DNA from: CBDFGS01 sp965247255
GTDB taxonomy: Bacteria; Chloroflexota; Dehalococcoidia; Lucifugimonadales; CAUZJF01
DNA length: 64,000 nt
Direction: 5' to 3'
Assembly: GCA_965247255.1 (NCBI GenBank)
Contig: CBDFGS010000011.1
Location: forward strand, 62,001 to 126,000
Shown: positions 1-7,201 of the stretch, piece after piece
How positions within the stretch are numbered: the first letter of the stretch is position 1
Layout: the number at the start of each line of letters is the position of its first letter
Translations under genes and position numbers: made by a program
Notes under the pieces: generated by a model
The model's input: only the letters and a program-made list of their open reading frames with translations
Database searches by the model: none
Told to the model about the DNA's origin: nothing

Positions 1-122
1 CTTGTACGGCAATATGCCTTCGAGGCTCCTCTACGTCTCTCATTAGATCCCCGGTGGTGGCTCAGCCGCTGAGCAGACAGGATGATAGACCAAAAGTCGT
101 AAGTATTCTCGCGATCTCGGCT

Positions 123-320
123 CTACGGCTGAGGCGAGTCGTCTTCTTTACGGGCGGTCCAGATACCCCATCCGACGCCGATGCCCAGCGCTATGATAAT
201 GGCGGCGACTATGAGAAGCCACGGGATCGAGCCGGGGTCATGGTACAACGCGGCGGACGATAGGAATACGAACATGGACGCCAGACCTAACAGGGCACGT
301 CTCATTATGCTATCGCTCAC
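123..320 (-). CDS. Small two-helix membrane protein
   Basis: This 65-residue protein is of unknown function. Two hydrophobic stretches (about residues 9-25 and 33-53) are separated by a short polar link with a His-Asp-Pro-Gly turn, and the C-terminus is short and charged, so it should sit in the membrane as a hairpin. I chose the GTG start because an AGAGGA ribosome binding site precedes it at normal spacing; the internal ATG five codons later is the alternative. It lies 41 bp downstream of the SMP-30-like gene on the same strand and could be co-transcribed with it. No family is recognised. Confidence 0.55.
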   Translation of the reverse strand: MSDSIMRRALLGLASMFVFLSSAALYHDPGSIPWLLIVAAIIIALGIGVGWGIWTARKEDDSPQP

Positions 321-361
321 GTTCAGTCCTCCTATCGCTCTATCGTCGGTAACCTACTCAT

Positions 362-1243
362 TCAGCCGGCGGTCGCCCTCGGGATCGGGGTGCCGGGGGT
401 CGTCATTCTGATGCTGTACACGGAGGTGCGGGCCGCGACGTACATCGTGCTGTTGTCCGCGTCGCCCCACCCCATGTTCACGGCTGCCTCAGGAAAGCGG
501 ATAACACCCGACATGGCCCCATCTGGGTCGATGACCCATATGCCGCCCGGGCCGGTACAGTACACGCGCCCTTCGACGTCGACTTTCACGCCGTCGGGCA
601 CTCCGACGGTGCCGGGCGCGCCGGGGATCTGGAAGAAGCGGCGCTGGTTTACCAGCGAGCCGTCCGGCTCGACGTCGAAAGCGTCCAAGTGCATGGACGG
701 CCGCGTGTTGACGAGATAGAAGATGCTCTCGTCGGGAGAGAACGCAAGGCCGTTGGGGTCTACGAAGGGGTATACCACCTGGTGGACCGCCCCGTCCGGC
801 GCGATGCGGTATACCCCGTTGTGCTCGAACTCGTTCTCCTCTCCCTCGTTTCCTCCGGCGCCGCGGCTGGTGAAGTAGAGGCTGCCGTCGGAGCGGCCGA
901 TCACGTCGTTCGGCCGGTCCAGCCGCTTGCCGTCGAAGTGCGTGGCAATGGGCTTCACTTCCCCGCCGTCCGGCCACATCCGGGTCACCCTCCTGGTGAT
1001 TTGCTCACACGCCACGACGTGGCCCTTCATGTCGAGGGTCAGGCCGGTGGCGCGCCCGGTGTCGTCCCGAAACAGCTCTTTCTGCTCGCCGGGCACGACC
1101 TTCCATATCTGGTGTGGCCCGCCGATCTCGGTGAAGAGAAGGTAGCCGTCCGGGTGCCACACAGGCCCTTCGGTGAAGACGAACCCTCCGGCCACCAGAG
1201 GGGTGTCGAACGACTCAACGATGCTGGACAGGTCGTCGGCCAT
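362..1243 (-). CDS. SMP-30/gluconolactonase-like beta-propeller protein
   Basis: This 293-residue protein belongs to the SMP-30/gluconolactonase/LRE family of six-bladed beta-propellers, whose members hydrolyse sugar lactones or related esters with a bound divalent metal. Family marks visible are an early EGPVWHPDG segment (a metal-ligand Glu), a RPNDVIG segment (metal-binding Asn) and a late VPDGVKVD segment (a conserved Asp). Length is normal for the family and no signal peptide is present, so it is probably cytoplasmic. The substrate cannot be told from sequence. It is divergent from the methyltransferase at 1417, and a small membrane protein follows it. Confidence 0.85.
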   Translation of the reverse strand: MADDLSSIVESFDTPLVAGGFVFTEGPVWHPDGYLLFTEIGGPHQIWKVVPGEQKELFRDDTGRATGLTLDMKGHVVACEQITRRVTRMWPDGGEVKPIATHFDGKRLDRPNDVIGRSDGSLYFTSRGAGGNEGEENEFEHNGVYRIAPDGAVHQVVYPFVDPNGLAFSPDESIFYLVNTRPSMHLDAFDVEPDGSLVNQRRFFQIPGAPGTVGVPDGVKVDVEGRVYCTGPGGIWVIDPDGAMSGVIRFPEAAVNMGWGDADNSTMYVAARTSVYSIRMTTPGTPIPRATAG

Positions 1244-1277
1244 CTACGGCCTCCCGATGTTGCTGCTAAGACGCCTC

Positions 1278-1313
1278 GCGTGGCATAGTTGGCACGCTAG
1301 GCGTGGCATAGTT
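1278..1313. repeat. Two 13-bp direct repeats in a divergent promoter region
   Basis: GCGTGGCATAGTT occurs at 1278-1290 and again at 1301-1313, a 23-bp period, between the divergent SMP-30-like gene and the methyltransferase and just upstream of a predicted promoter. A period near two helical turns fits an operator for a dimeric or paired regulator, but no regulator can be named. Confidence 0.4.
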
Positions 1314-1338
1314 TGCGGTTGCGCAGTCCTGGCAAAGG

Positions 1339-1366
1339 TTGCTTATGGGCGCGGCGCTAGTATATT
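1339..1366 (+). promoter_or_regulatory. Predicted sigma70 promoter for the methyltransferase gene
   Basis: A TTGCTT box at 1339-1344 and a TATATT box at 1361-1366 are 16 bp apart on the plus strand. Transcription would begin near 1373, which rules out in-frame starts at 1339 and 1345 and supports translation from the ATG at 1417. Confidence 0.45.
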
Positions 1367-1416
1367 ACATTTGTTACGGCCTAGGGCAAACAGATGCGCC
1401 GACGCAATGGACCGAG

Positions 1417-2241
1417 ATGACGGACCAAACACCCCGACTGACGTTAGAAGACGTGTACGGAGCCTGGAACTCGGTGCCGGACGAGTTCTGGGACGCGCTC
1501 GAGCGAAGCCACGCACCTCGGCCGCGCGAGATGCTCTACGACAAGATGGGCGAGATGGGCTGCGGCGAGACCCACCACCTGCTGGATATCGGTTGCTGGG
1601 CCGCAAGGCACGCCTGCGAGCTGGCCCGCAGGTTCGGCTGCCGTGTGTCGGCGGTCGACTATCTTGACGACCACGTCGAGCAGGCGAACGACGCGATCGA
1701 GGGGCAGAAGCTCACGCACCTGGTGAAAGCTTCGCAAGGAGACATCCACTCGCTCAGCTTTCCCGATGGCGAGTTCGATTACATATGGTGCCGCGACATG
1801 TTGCCCAACGTACGCGACGTCGGCCGGGCGTTTGCTGAATGCCACCGGGTCCTCAAGGGGGATGGCAAGATGCTAATCTTCACCGACTTCGAGACCGACC
1901 TGATGGAGCCCAGGGAAGCCGCCCGGCTCTACGCTGACGCCGTTCACCCGAAGAGCGTATCTCGTGCCTCGGTCGAAAGAGCGATTCACGACGCCGGACT
2001 GTTCGTCGATGAGCGGCAAGATGTGGGGACCGAGTTTAAGGAGTGGGACGAAGAGAACAAGGGCAACGTCATGGGCAAGGAGTCCCTGTACATCGCCCGC
2101 ATGATGCGCTCCCGCGAAACCCTGATCGCCAGATTCGGCGAAAAAGTCTACGAAGCCGAGCTGATCGGCCTCCTGTGGGACGCGTACGTGGGGTTGGGCA
2201 AGCTTATGCCTGTAGTGTACGTGCTATCTAAACCCGCGTGA
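1417..2241 (+). CDS. Class I SAM-dependent methyltransferase
   Basis: The 274-residue product has a Rossmann-type methyltransferase core: a motif I region (LLDIGCWAARHA), an acidic end of strand beta2 (SAVDYLDDHV), a motif II/III region with SFPDGEFDYIWCRDML and a post-motif HRVLKGDGKM typical of the ubiE/Methyltransf_11 group. Motif I is unusual: the normal GxGxG glycines are mostly replaced (GCWAARHA), so cofactor binding may be altered. The substrate is unknown. Longer in-frame starts exist, but the predicted promoter at 1339-1366 favours this ATG. The gene is single and divergent from its upstream neighbour. Confidence 0.8.
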   Translation: MTDQTPRLTLEDVYGAWNSVPDEFWDALERSHAPRPREMLYDKMGEMGCGETHHLLDIGCWAARHACELARRFGCRVSAVDYLDDHVEQANDAIEGQKLTHLVKASQGDIHSLSFPDGEFDYIWCRDMLPNVRDVGRAFAECHRVLKGDGKMLIFTDFETDLMEPREAARLYADAVHPKSVSRASVERAIHDAGLFVDERQDVGTEFKEWDEENKGNVMGKESLYIARMMRSRETLIARFGEKVYEAELIGLLWDAYVGLGKLMPVVYVLSKPA

Positions 2242-2325
2242 TCGCGCGTCCGTTTCATTCCGAGCGTGGCGAGGCATCCAACAAGGCCGCCTGTAAGACG
2301 GCGTCTCTGTTGAGGCGCGGCCCGA

Positions 2326-3321
2326 CTATCTCCGCCAGATCTCGCCGGCCTCGTCGGCTATGGCGATCGCCCGCTCTCTCTCATCCGCGGTCAGCGGCGG
2401 TACGTCCGCCGCACCAGCGTTCTCCTCGAGCTCGCGGACGCCCAGGGCCCCCGGGATCACCGATGTGACGCCTGGGGTGTCGATGATGAACCTCAGGGCG
2501 GCCTGGGCCATCGTCCTCTCGCCTCCCTGCATCAAGAACCGCAGCTCAGAGAGCTTCGCGAACCCGGCGCGCCCGGCCTCCGAGGCATATCCGTCGTAGC
2601 GCCTGTCGGTCGGGTCCAGCGTCGACAGGTCGTCGAACCACTCGCCGGAGAGCCTTCCGGATGACAGGGGCGAGGCTATCAGCGTACCAATCTGATGCTC
2701 CTTGGCGAACCTTAGTCGCTCGTCATTCCTTGACATCAAGTTGTAGCCGACGACCATTGCCGCAATCTCTCCCAGTTCCATGATCTTGCGCACCGCCTCG
2801 GTATCCGCCGCCGCCGTGTGGGAGATGCCAGACCACCTTATCTTTCCTTGCTGTTTGAGATTCGACATGGTCTCCATCGCTACGGGGAGAGTATCCTCGT
2901 GCGGGCGGTTGTGAAGAAGGAGAAGGTCGGTGTAATCGGTCTGTAGGCGCCGAAGCCCACCCTCGCAAGCGTCGATAATCCTCTGGCGGGTGTGGTCGAC
3001 GTCCGGTACGTCGGTGTAGAAACCGCGCACCTTCGTGGAGATCACCCAACGGTCCCGTCGCCCCTTGAGGGCCAGGCCGATGATGGACTCGCTGTGGCCG
3101 TCGCCGTAGATTTCCGCGGTATCGATCAGGTTGACGCCGAGGTCGTCGGCCCTGTGGATCACCCGAATCGTCTCTTCGTCCACGGCCCCCGTCCAGCCCT
3201 CGTCCACTTCGGGGTTTCTCGGGTCTCCCACCGGTCCGCCGACGAGCCCGCCCAGCGGCCATCCCCCGATGCCGACGACGGATACATCAAGGCCTGTCTT
3301 GCCCAGCGAGCGATACTCCAT
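2326..3321 (-). CDS. Aldo/keto reductase
   Basis: The 331-residue protein is an NADPH-dependent aldo/keto reductase of the TIM-barrel superfamily. The start region reads YRSLGKTGLDVSVVGIGG, which is standard, followed by the catalytic set D68, Y72, K97 and the His in LLLLHNRP. Late segments (LRFIIDTPGVTSVIPGA) match the NADP-binding end. The ATG at 3321 is preceded by a GAGGAGG ribosome binding site; a longer in-frame extension lacks support. It shares a strand with the membrane protein gene 73 bp upstream. Substrate cannot be inferred; the family includes dehydrogenases of sugars and secondary alcohols. Confidence 0.9.
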   Translation of the reverse strand: MEYRSLGKTGLDVSVVGIGGWPLGGLVGGPVGDPRNPEVDEGWTGAVDEETIRVIHRADDLGVNLIDTAEIYGDGHSESIIGLALKGRRDRWVISTKVRGFYTDVPDVDHTRQRIIDACEGGLRRLQTDYTDLLLLHNRPHEDTLPVAMETMSNLKQQGKIRWSGISHTAAADTEAVRKIMELGEIAAMVVGYNLMSRNDERLRFAKEHQIGTLIASPLSSGRLSGEWFDDLSTLDPTDRRYDGYASEAGRAGFAKLSELRFLMQGGERTMAQAALRFIIDTPGVTSVIPGALGVRELEENAGAADVPPLTADERERAIAIADEAGEIWRR

Positions 3322-3394
3322 GGCGGTCCTCCTCTGAACTCCGTCAACCCTCGCGGAGGGGGCCGGAGAGGGTAGTTTCACGATAGCGTCCGGC

Positions 3395-3907
3395 TCAGAC
3401 CCCGACACTACCCTGGCTCGACGCCACCAGCTCGATCACGATAGCCGGAATGAGGAACGTGGCTGCGACTGCAACGGAGGCGAACCCCGAAGCAAGCCCG
3501 AGGGCCTGACGGACCGCGAGGCTCATGACCGCGAGCCACCAAACACTCACCGCCACAAACAAGACGAGCCGCGCGTTCGGCGCGGTCTCCGGGATGAAGC
3601 TCAGTACGACCAGGAAGATCAGAGGGGTTTGCGCGAACCCGGTGGGCCGCGCATACAGCCCCCAGCTATTCTCCTCCTCTGTCACGCGAGAGAAGCTTGG
3701 CGCGAGAAGATACACCACGAAGACCCAGACCGCCCAGGAGCTGGACCACCAGAGGACGAACCCGAGGGGGATTCCGAACCCGGGGCCGACGCCGAAGCCA
3801 ATACTCGTGGCAGCCATCACGACCACGATCACGGCCTGTCGAGTGGCGGTTAGGTCGGCCTTGACCTCGTCGAACACGCCTGGACTCAATCGCAGGGCGG
3901 CGGTCAT
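3395..3907 (-). CDS. Polytopic membrane protein, Yip1-like arrangement
   Basis: About 170 residues with a short cytosolic N-terminus followed by roughly five hydrophobic segments. The opening (LSPGVFDEVKADLTATRQA) and helix pattern resemble Yip1/YIP1-domain bacterial proteins, in which an amphipathic N-terminal segment leads into five helices. No catalytic motif is visible. I chose the ATG at 3907; a TTG four codons upstream is possible, and neither has a strong ribosome binding site. It precedes the aldo/keto reductase on the same strand. Confidence 0.65.
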   Translation of the reverse strand: MTAALRLSPGVFDEVKADLTATRQAVIVVVMAATSIGFGVGPGFGIPLGFVLWWSSSWAVWVFVVYLLAPSFSRVTEEENSWGLYARPTGFAQTPLIFLVVLSFIPETAPNARLVLFVAVSVWWLAVMSLAVRQALGLASGFASVAVAATFLIPAIVIELVASSQGSVGV

Positions 3908-4032
3908 TCTAGGTAGCAAGTACGGTCCCTCGAGGTTACGACGCTAGCCGGAAGGGTTGGCCCTTAGCACGCGATGTGAGAGGAGGAGCCCTCGTGAATT
4001 CCCCTAGGGCGACCGTCAATCGCCCGCCGGTG

Positions 4033-4428
4033 TCACTTGGGGTACTCGAGCAGCTCGATGCGAACGTCGGGCGGCGCCTTGATGAAGGCGATGCGCAGAC
4101 CCACGTTGGGGACGTCGATGGGGCCCTCCATCAGCTTCGCGCCCATCCCGCTTAGCCGCTCGATCTCCGCCTGGACGTCGTCTACCTTGACCCCGAAGTG
4201 CTCCAGTCCCCAGTGGGCGCTGGCGTCGCCGTCGCCCATCTTCTCATCCGTGCGGCCCCCGGATATGTTGACGACCGTGCCGTCTACGGTCTCGCAGCGG
4301 ATGAAGCGGTCTCCCCAGGCTCGTACCGAGTCGCTGATAACCTTGAAGTTGAAGGCGCTCACGTACCAGTCGGCCGTTTCGCCCGGATCAGATGACTTGA
4401 TGTGAACGTGGTCGAACTCGTAAGCCAT
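4033..4428 (-). CDS. VOC (glyoxalase/dioxygenase) family protein
   Basis: The 131-residue protein has the vicinal oxygen chelate fold, two beta-alpha-beta-beta-beta units. The N-terminal FDHVHIKSSDPGETADWY is the usual first module with a metal-ligand His, and HWGLEHFGVKVDDV in the second half supplies the next His. The C-terminal RIELLEY ends with the usual Glu. Such proteins are metal-dependent lyases, isomerases or dioxygenases, or resistance proteins; the substrate is open. The gene stands alone with long non-coding sequence upstream. Confidence 0.85.
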   Translation of the reverse strand: MAYEFDHVHIKSSDPGETADWYVSAFNFKVISDSVRAWGDRFIRCETVDGTVVNISGGRTDEKMGDGDASAHWGLEHFGVKVDDVQAEIERLSGMGAKLMEGPIDVPNVGLRIAFIKAPPDVRIELLEYPK

Positions 4429-4879
4429 TGGAAAGCCGCCCCCTTAGAGTGTCGTATCTGATGGCGCTGAAAGGCTAGGGCATCGGTTGCATGGTGTCAA
4501 GGTAGCGGAGGGAAGTGGGGCCATTGCAAAGTAGCCCGTGGGTGATATGCGAAATAGCGTCTCCTCGAGCCGGTAGCCCACGTCCTGTCACCGCTGAGCG
4601 AAGCGAAGAGTCCGGGGAGGCTGTGGGACCGGCGCCGTCACGCGGTCTGGCCCGTCAGCTTGCGATACCTGTCGAATTCTTTACGGCCACAGATGGAGAC
4701 TACAGCGTCGACCTCGATAACAAGGGCTGCTCCGTGGGCAAGCTCGACGCCGAGGCGACAGTGTCGTGGATGGTCCGGATTCCCGGGGCGGTTGCTGGAG
4801 GCGCTGGCGCGCGTAAATCGCTAGTCCACGGATTGCTTGGCACCAGCGGCGACGGAGGTAGGAGCGTACCGACAGGAAG
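4429..4879. other. Non-coding stretch with a degenerate dispersed repeat
   Basis: No convincing gene lies here. One 122-codon frame on the plus strand (4515-4883) has no recognisable domain or ribosome binding site. Around 4585-4635 the text CACCGCTGAGCGAAGCGAAG followed by a GGGGAGGCTGTGGG run resembles the start of the dispersed repeat seen in full at 8732-8836. Confidence 0.4.
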
Positions 4880-5863
4880 CTAGGGCTGGATCAGGATGCG
4901 AATTGAGCCGTCGGCGTCTTTGCGCTGGGTGAGGATGCTGTGACGGCCCTTCTCTGCCCACGTGACGACGTCGTAGGTGTTGAGCACGTCGGGCATGATC
5001 ACCTCGACGTAGGTGTCCGCGTCTCGCGCGACCTGATCGGTGAGCGCCGAGAGGATGCTTGCGCAGGTCCTTCCTGTGCCGTCAATCACCACCCAGCCGT
5101 TCGAGGCGCCGTTTCCCGAAGAGGCCTCCACCACCCCGTCGAGCACGTCGATCTCGCCCGTTCGCCGCAGGTCAACCTGCCGCTTGAACTCGGCCACGGC
5201 CTCCCAGTGGACGCCCCCGTTGCGGTCGCCTTTGGAGCAAGCGGCGCCCCGCACTCCAACGATGTCCGGGTTGATGCGGGCCAACTCGTCCAGGTTGTCG
5301 ATCTTCAGGTGGCCCGACAGCGCTGTGCTCATCCCGCTGGCTTTGCCGTCGTACACCATGTCCCGAAGCTCGACCTCGGGAAGGAAATCGAAGAGGTTCC
5401 GGCCGTCCTTCGTTAGCGTGTCGATAAGCCACCCGTCGCACTCTCCGTCCTCGGCGAGGCGGACCATGAGATGCGGGTCGAGACCGTTGTACTCCAGGTT
5501 GTCGGCGAACAGAGACCCGATGAGCTTGGTGTCGGTGCCGTCGAGCGCCAGTCGACATGCCCTCAGGATCTCCGCGGCTAGCTCGTACTCGGTCTTCATG
5601 AACCCGACCTTGACGGATGTCGCGTTCATGGCGCCGGCAGTGTAGACCGCCATGGCCACTGTGCCAACCTGGTCCGGGACTACTCCGAGCGTTACGCTGG
5701 CGTGGTGGTCGTCGGGGACCGCCTCCATGACCTCTTTGACCACCGACGGGTGGGCGGAACCGACCAGGGCTTCCTGGAGATTCTTGACGTCGACGATGTC
5801 AGCGCCGCCCCTCAGCGCCTCCAGCGCCTCGGGCAGGTCCTGAACGCTGACCATGAGCATCAT
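4880..5863 (-). CDS. MfnB-like (5-formylfuran-3-yl)methyl phosphate synthase fused to a TusA-like domain
   Basis: Residues 1 to about 230 match the MfnB/DUF556 family, which condenses two glyceraldehyde-3-phosphate molecules to 4-(hydroxymethyl)-2-furancarboxaldehyde phosphate, the first step to the furan of methanofuran and methylofuran. Lysines K27 (IVDVKN), K85 (SVKVGF) and K152 (DTLTKDGR) sit where archaeal MfnB has its catalytic lysines, and the GVRGAACSKGDRN phosphate-binding end is intact. Residues 257-327 form an extra domain resembling the sulfur carrier TusA (IDGTGRTC at the Cys-Pro motif position, then a beta-alpha pattern ending SIRILIQP), with C267 kept and the usual Pro replaced by Ala. 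It overlaps the DapA-like gene by 4 bp, so the two are translationally coupled. The TusA assignment is by pattern only. Confidence 0.8.
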   Translation of the reverse strand: MMLMVSVQDLPEALEALRGGADIVDVKNLQEALVGSAHPSVVKEVMEAVPDDHHASVTLGVVPDQVGTVAMAVYTAGAMNATSVKVGFMKTEYELAAEILRACRLALDGTDTKLIGSLFADNLEYNGLDPHLMVRLAEDGECDGWLIDTLTKDGRNLFDFLPEVELRDMVYDGKASGMSTALSGHLKIDNLDELARINPDIVGVRGAACSKGDRNGGVHWEAVAEFKRQVDLRRTGEIDVLDGVVEASSGNGASNGWVVIDGTGRTCASILSALTDQVARDADTYVEVIMPDVLNTYDVVTWAEKGRHSILTQRKDADGSIRILIQP

Positions 5864-6855
5864 AGGCGCTTACCTGCGCCCGCCAGCGCGTCTTCCCGGA
5901 CGGCCTTGATGGCCGCGGAGAGGGCGCTCTTCTCCTCGAACAGCAGGTCGGCCAGGGGTGGCCTCACGCTGCCCCCGGCCATGCCCATCAGCTCGCCCCA
6001 GTACTTGCACAACGGCACCGGGAGCGCGCCGTTGTACTTCGCCATGGTCCGCTGCCACCACCGGTCCGAAATTTCTTTAATCGGACGGATATGAGCGTCG
6101 TAGAGATCGTCGTCGATGTCGCCTCGCGTGGCCCCCTCGATGAAGCGCACGTAGTAGTTCTCGTCGGGGGTGTCGAAGCGCCAGTCGGACGTGTTGGCAA
6201 ACATTACCTGCTGCTGAAAGCCCAGCTCCCGTCCTTTGAAGAGTATCCACTCGTCGGGAGTGCTGATGATGGCGTCGTCCCCTATGAGCCGATGCGTGTC
6301 GATGGAGATCTGCTGGTCGAAGCTAGCCTCTTTTACGCCTACCACGTTGGGAATGTCACACAGCTTGCGCAGACCCTGCGCGCTCATTACGGTGCCGAAC
6401 TGCGGGGAGTTGTAGAACATGATGGCCAGGGACGTGCTGTCGGCGAGCAGCCGCACGAAGTCTACGACCTGCTGCTCGGTCCTGGTCACGAAGTACGGGG
6501 CCGCCACAACCAAGAGGTCGAACCCGACAGCCGCTGCGTGATCGGCAAGGGCGACCATCTCTCGCGCGGACGTGTGAGAGACGTGTGCGGCGATCGGCCA
6601 GTCGCCACCAGCCTCATCGCTCACGATGTCGTAGATACGGGTCCTCTCCTCGCGGGTCAGGCTCCAGAACTCGCCCATGCCCCAGGTGCAGCCGGCGCCC
6701 CGAGTCCCGAGCTGGCGGATGTGTCGAATGTTACGCCGGAGGCCGTCCTCGTCGAGCTCGTCATCAGGCGTGAAGGGCGTGATGAGGGTCGTCCACTGCC
6801 CCTTGAGGTTCTCCCAGGCCCAGTCCTGAGCTTCAGCCTTGGAGTACGTTGCCAT
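5860..6855 (-). CDS. DapA/NAL-family class I aldolase
   Basis: This 331-residue protein belongs to the dihydrodipicolinate synthase / N-acetylneuraminate lyase superfamily of Schiff-base aldolases. K175 in VVGVKEAS is the expected imine-forming lysine and Y148 in MFYNSP the conserved proton-relay tyrosine. The phosphate/carboxylate loop normally GTTGE is changed to TWGMGEF, so it is unlikely to be true DapA and more likely acts on another pyruvate or 2-keto acid-derived substrate. It is the first gene of a two-gene unit with the MfnB-TusA fusion (ATGA overlap), suggesting that both act on one pathway. The actual reaction is unknown. Confidence 0.85.
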   Translation of the reverse strand: MATYSKAEAQDWAWENLKGQWTTLITPFTPDDELDEDGLRRNIRHIRQLGTRGAGCTWGMGEFWSLTREERTRIYDIVSDEAGGDWPIAAHVSHTSAREMVALADHAAAVGFDLLVVAAPYFVTRTEQQVVDFVRLLADSTSLAIMFYNSPQFGTVMSAQGLRKLCDIPNVVGVKEASFDQQISIDTHRLIGDDAIISTPDEWILFKGRELGFQQQVMFANTSDWRFDTPDENYYVRFIEGATRGDIDDDLYDAHIRPIKEISDRWWQRTMAKYNGALPVPLCKYWGELMGMAGGSVRPPLADLLFEEKSALSAAIKAVREDALAGAGKRL

Positions 6856-7130
6856 TAGGACCGACCCCCGAATTCCTCGGCCAAATTAGCGCAAAGTCGC
6901 TGAGGCGCGAGGTCACCTGGTTGCGAATCGGCCCACCGCAGCACCTGCGTGACACAATTCACAAACTCCTACCCTTCAATCATAGTTTCGGGCCTCCCTG
7001 GTGTCAACGATGCCAGGGCCTGCCACCAAGGCCGTTTCATTGCCCGCGGGTGCGCCGATTCCCGTTCGCGCTAGGCTCATCGGTTGGTGTGTTTAGTAGG
7101 CAGCCCGAACGTTGAATATCCCATGTAAGG
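6856..7130. other. Intergenic region between divergent genes
   Basis: This region separates the DapA-like gene (minus) from the symporter-like gene (plus) and must hold both promoters. I see no consensus -35/-10 pair with good spacing on either strand, and no coding frame with a recognisable product. Confidence 0.3.
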
Positions 7131-7167
7131 CACCCTCATCCCGCCGCGCCGCCGGCTGATGAGGGTG
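7131..7167. promoter_or_regulatory. Perfect 10-bp inverted repeat upstream of the symporter gene
   Basis: CACCCTCATC at 7131-7140 and GATGAGGGTG at 7158-7167 form a perfect stem around a 17-nt GC-rich loop. There is no T-tract, so it is more likely an operator or a 5' leader stem than a terminator. It ends just before a possible start at 7169. Confidence 0.45.
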
Positions 7168-7201
7168 TATGACGCCGCCACGAGGAGGCCCCCGTTTGAA
7201 C

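Noticed and set aside
1281..1315. Possible sigma-54 promoter (TGGCA...TTGC text)
   Set aside because: The distance between the GG and GC elements is 8 rather than 10 bases, and the text is better explained as a 13-bp direct repeat.
4515..4883. Plus-strand frame of 122 codons in the spacer after the VOC gene
   Set aside because: No domain, no ribosome binding site, and part of it covers a dispersed repeat.
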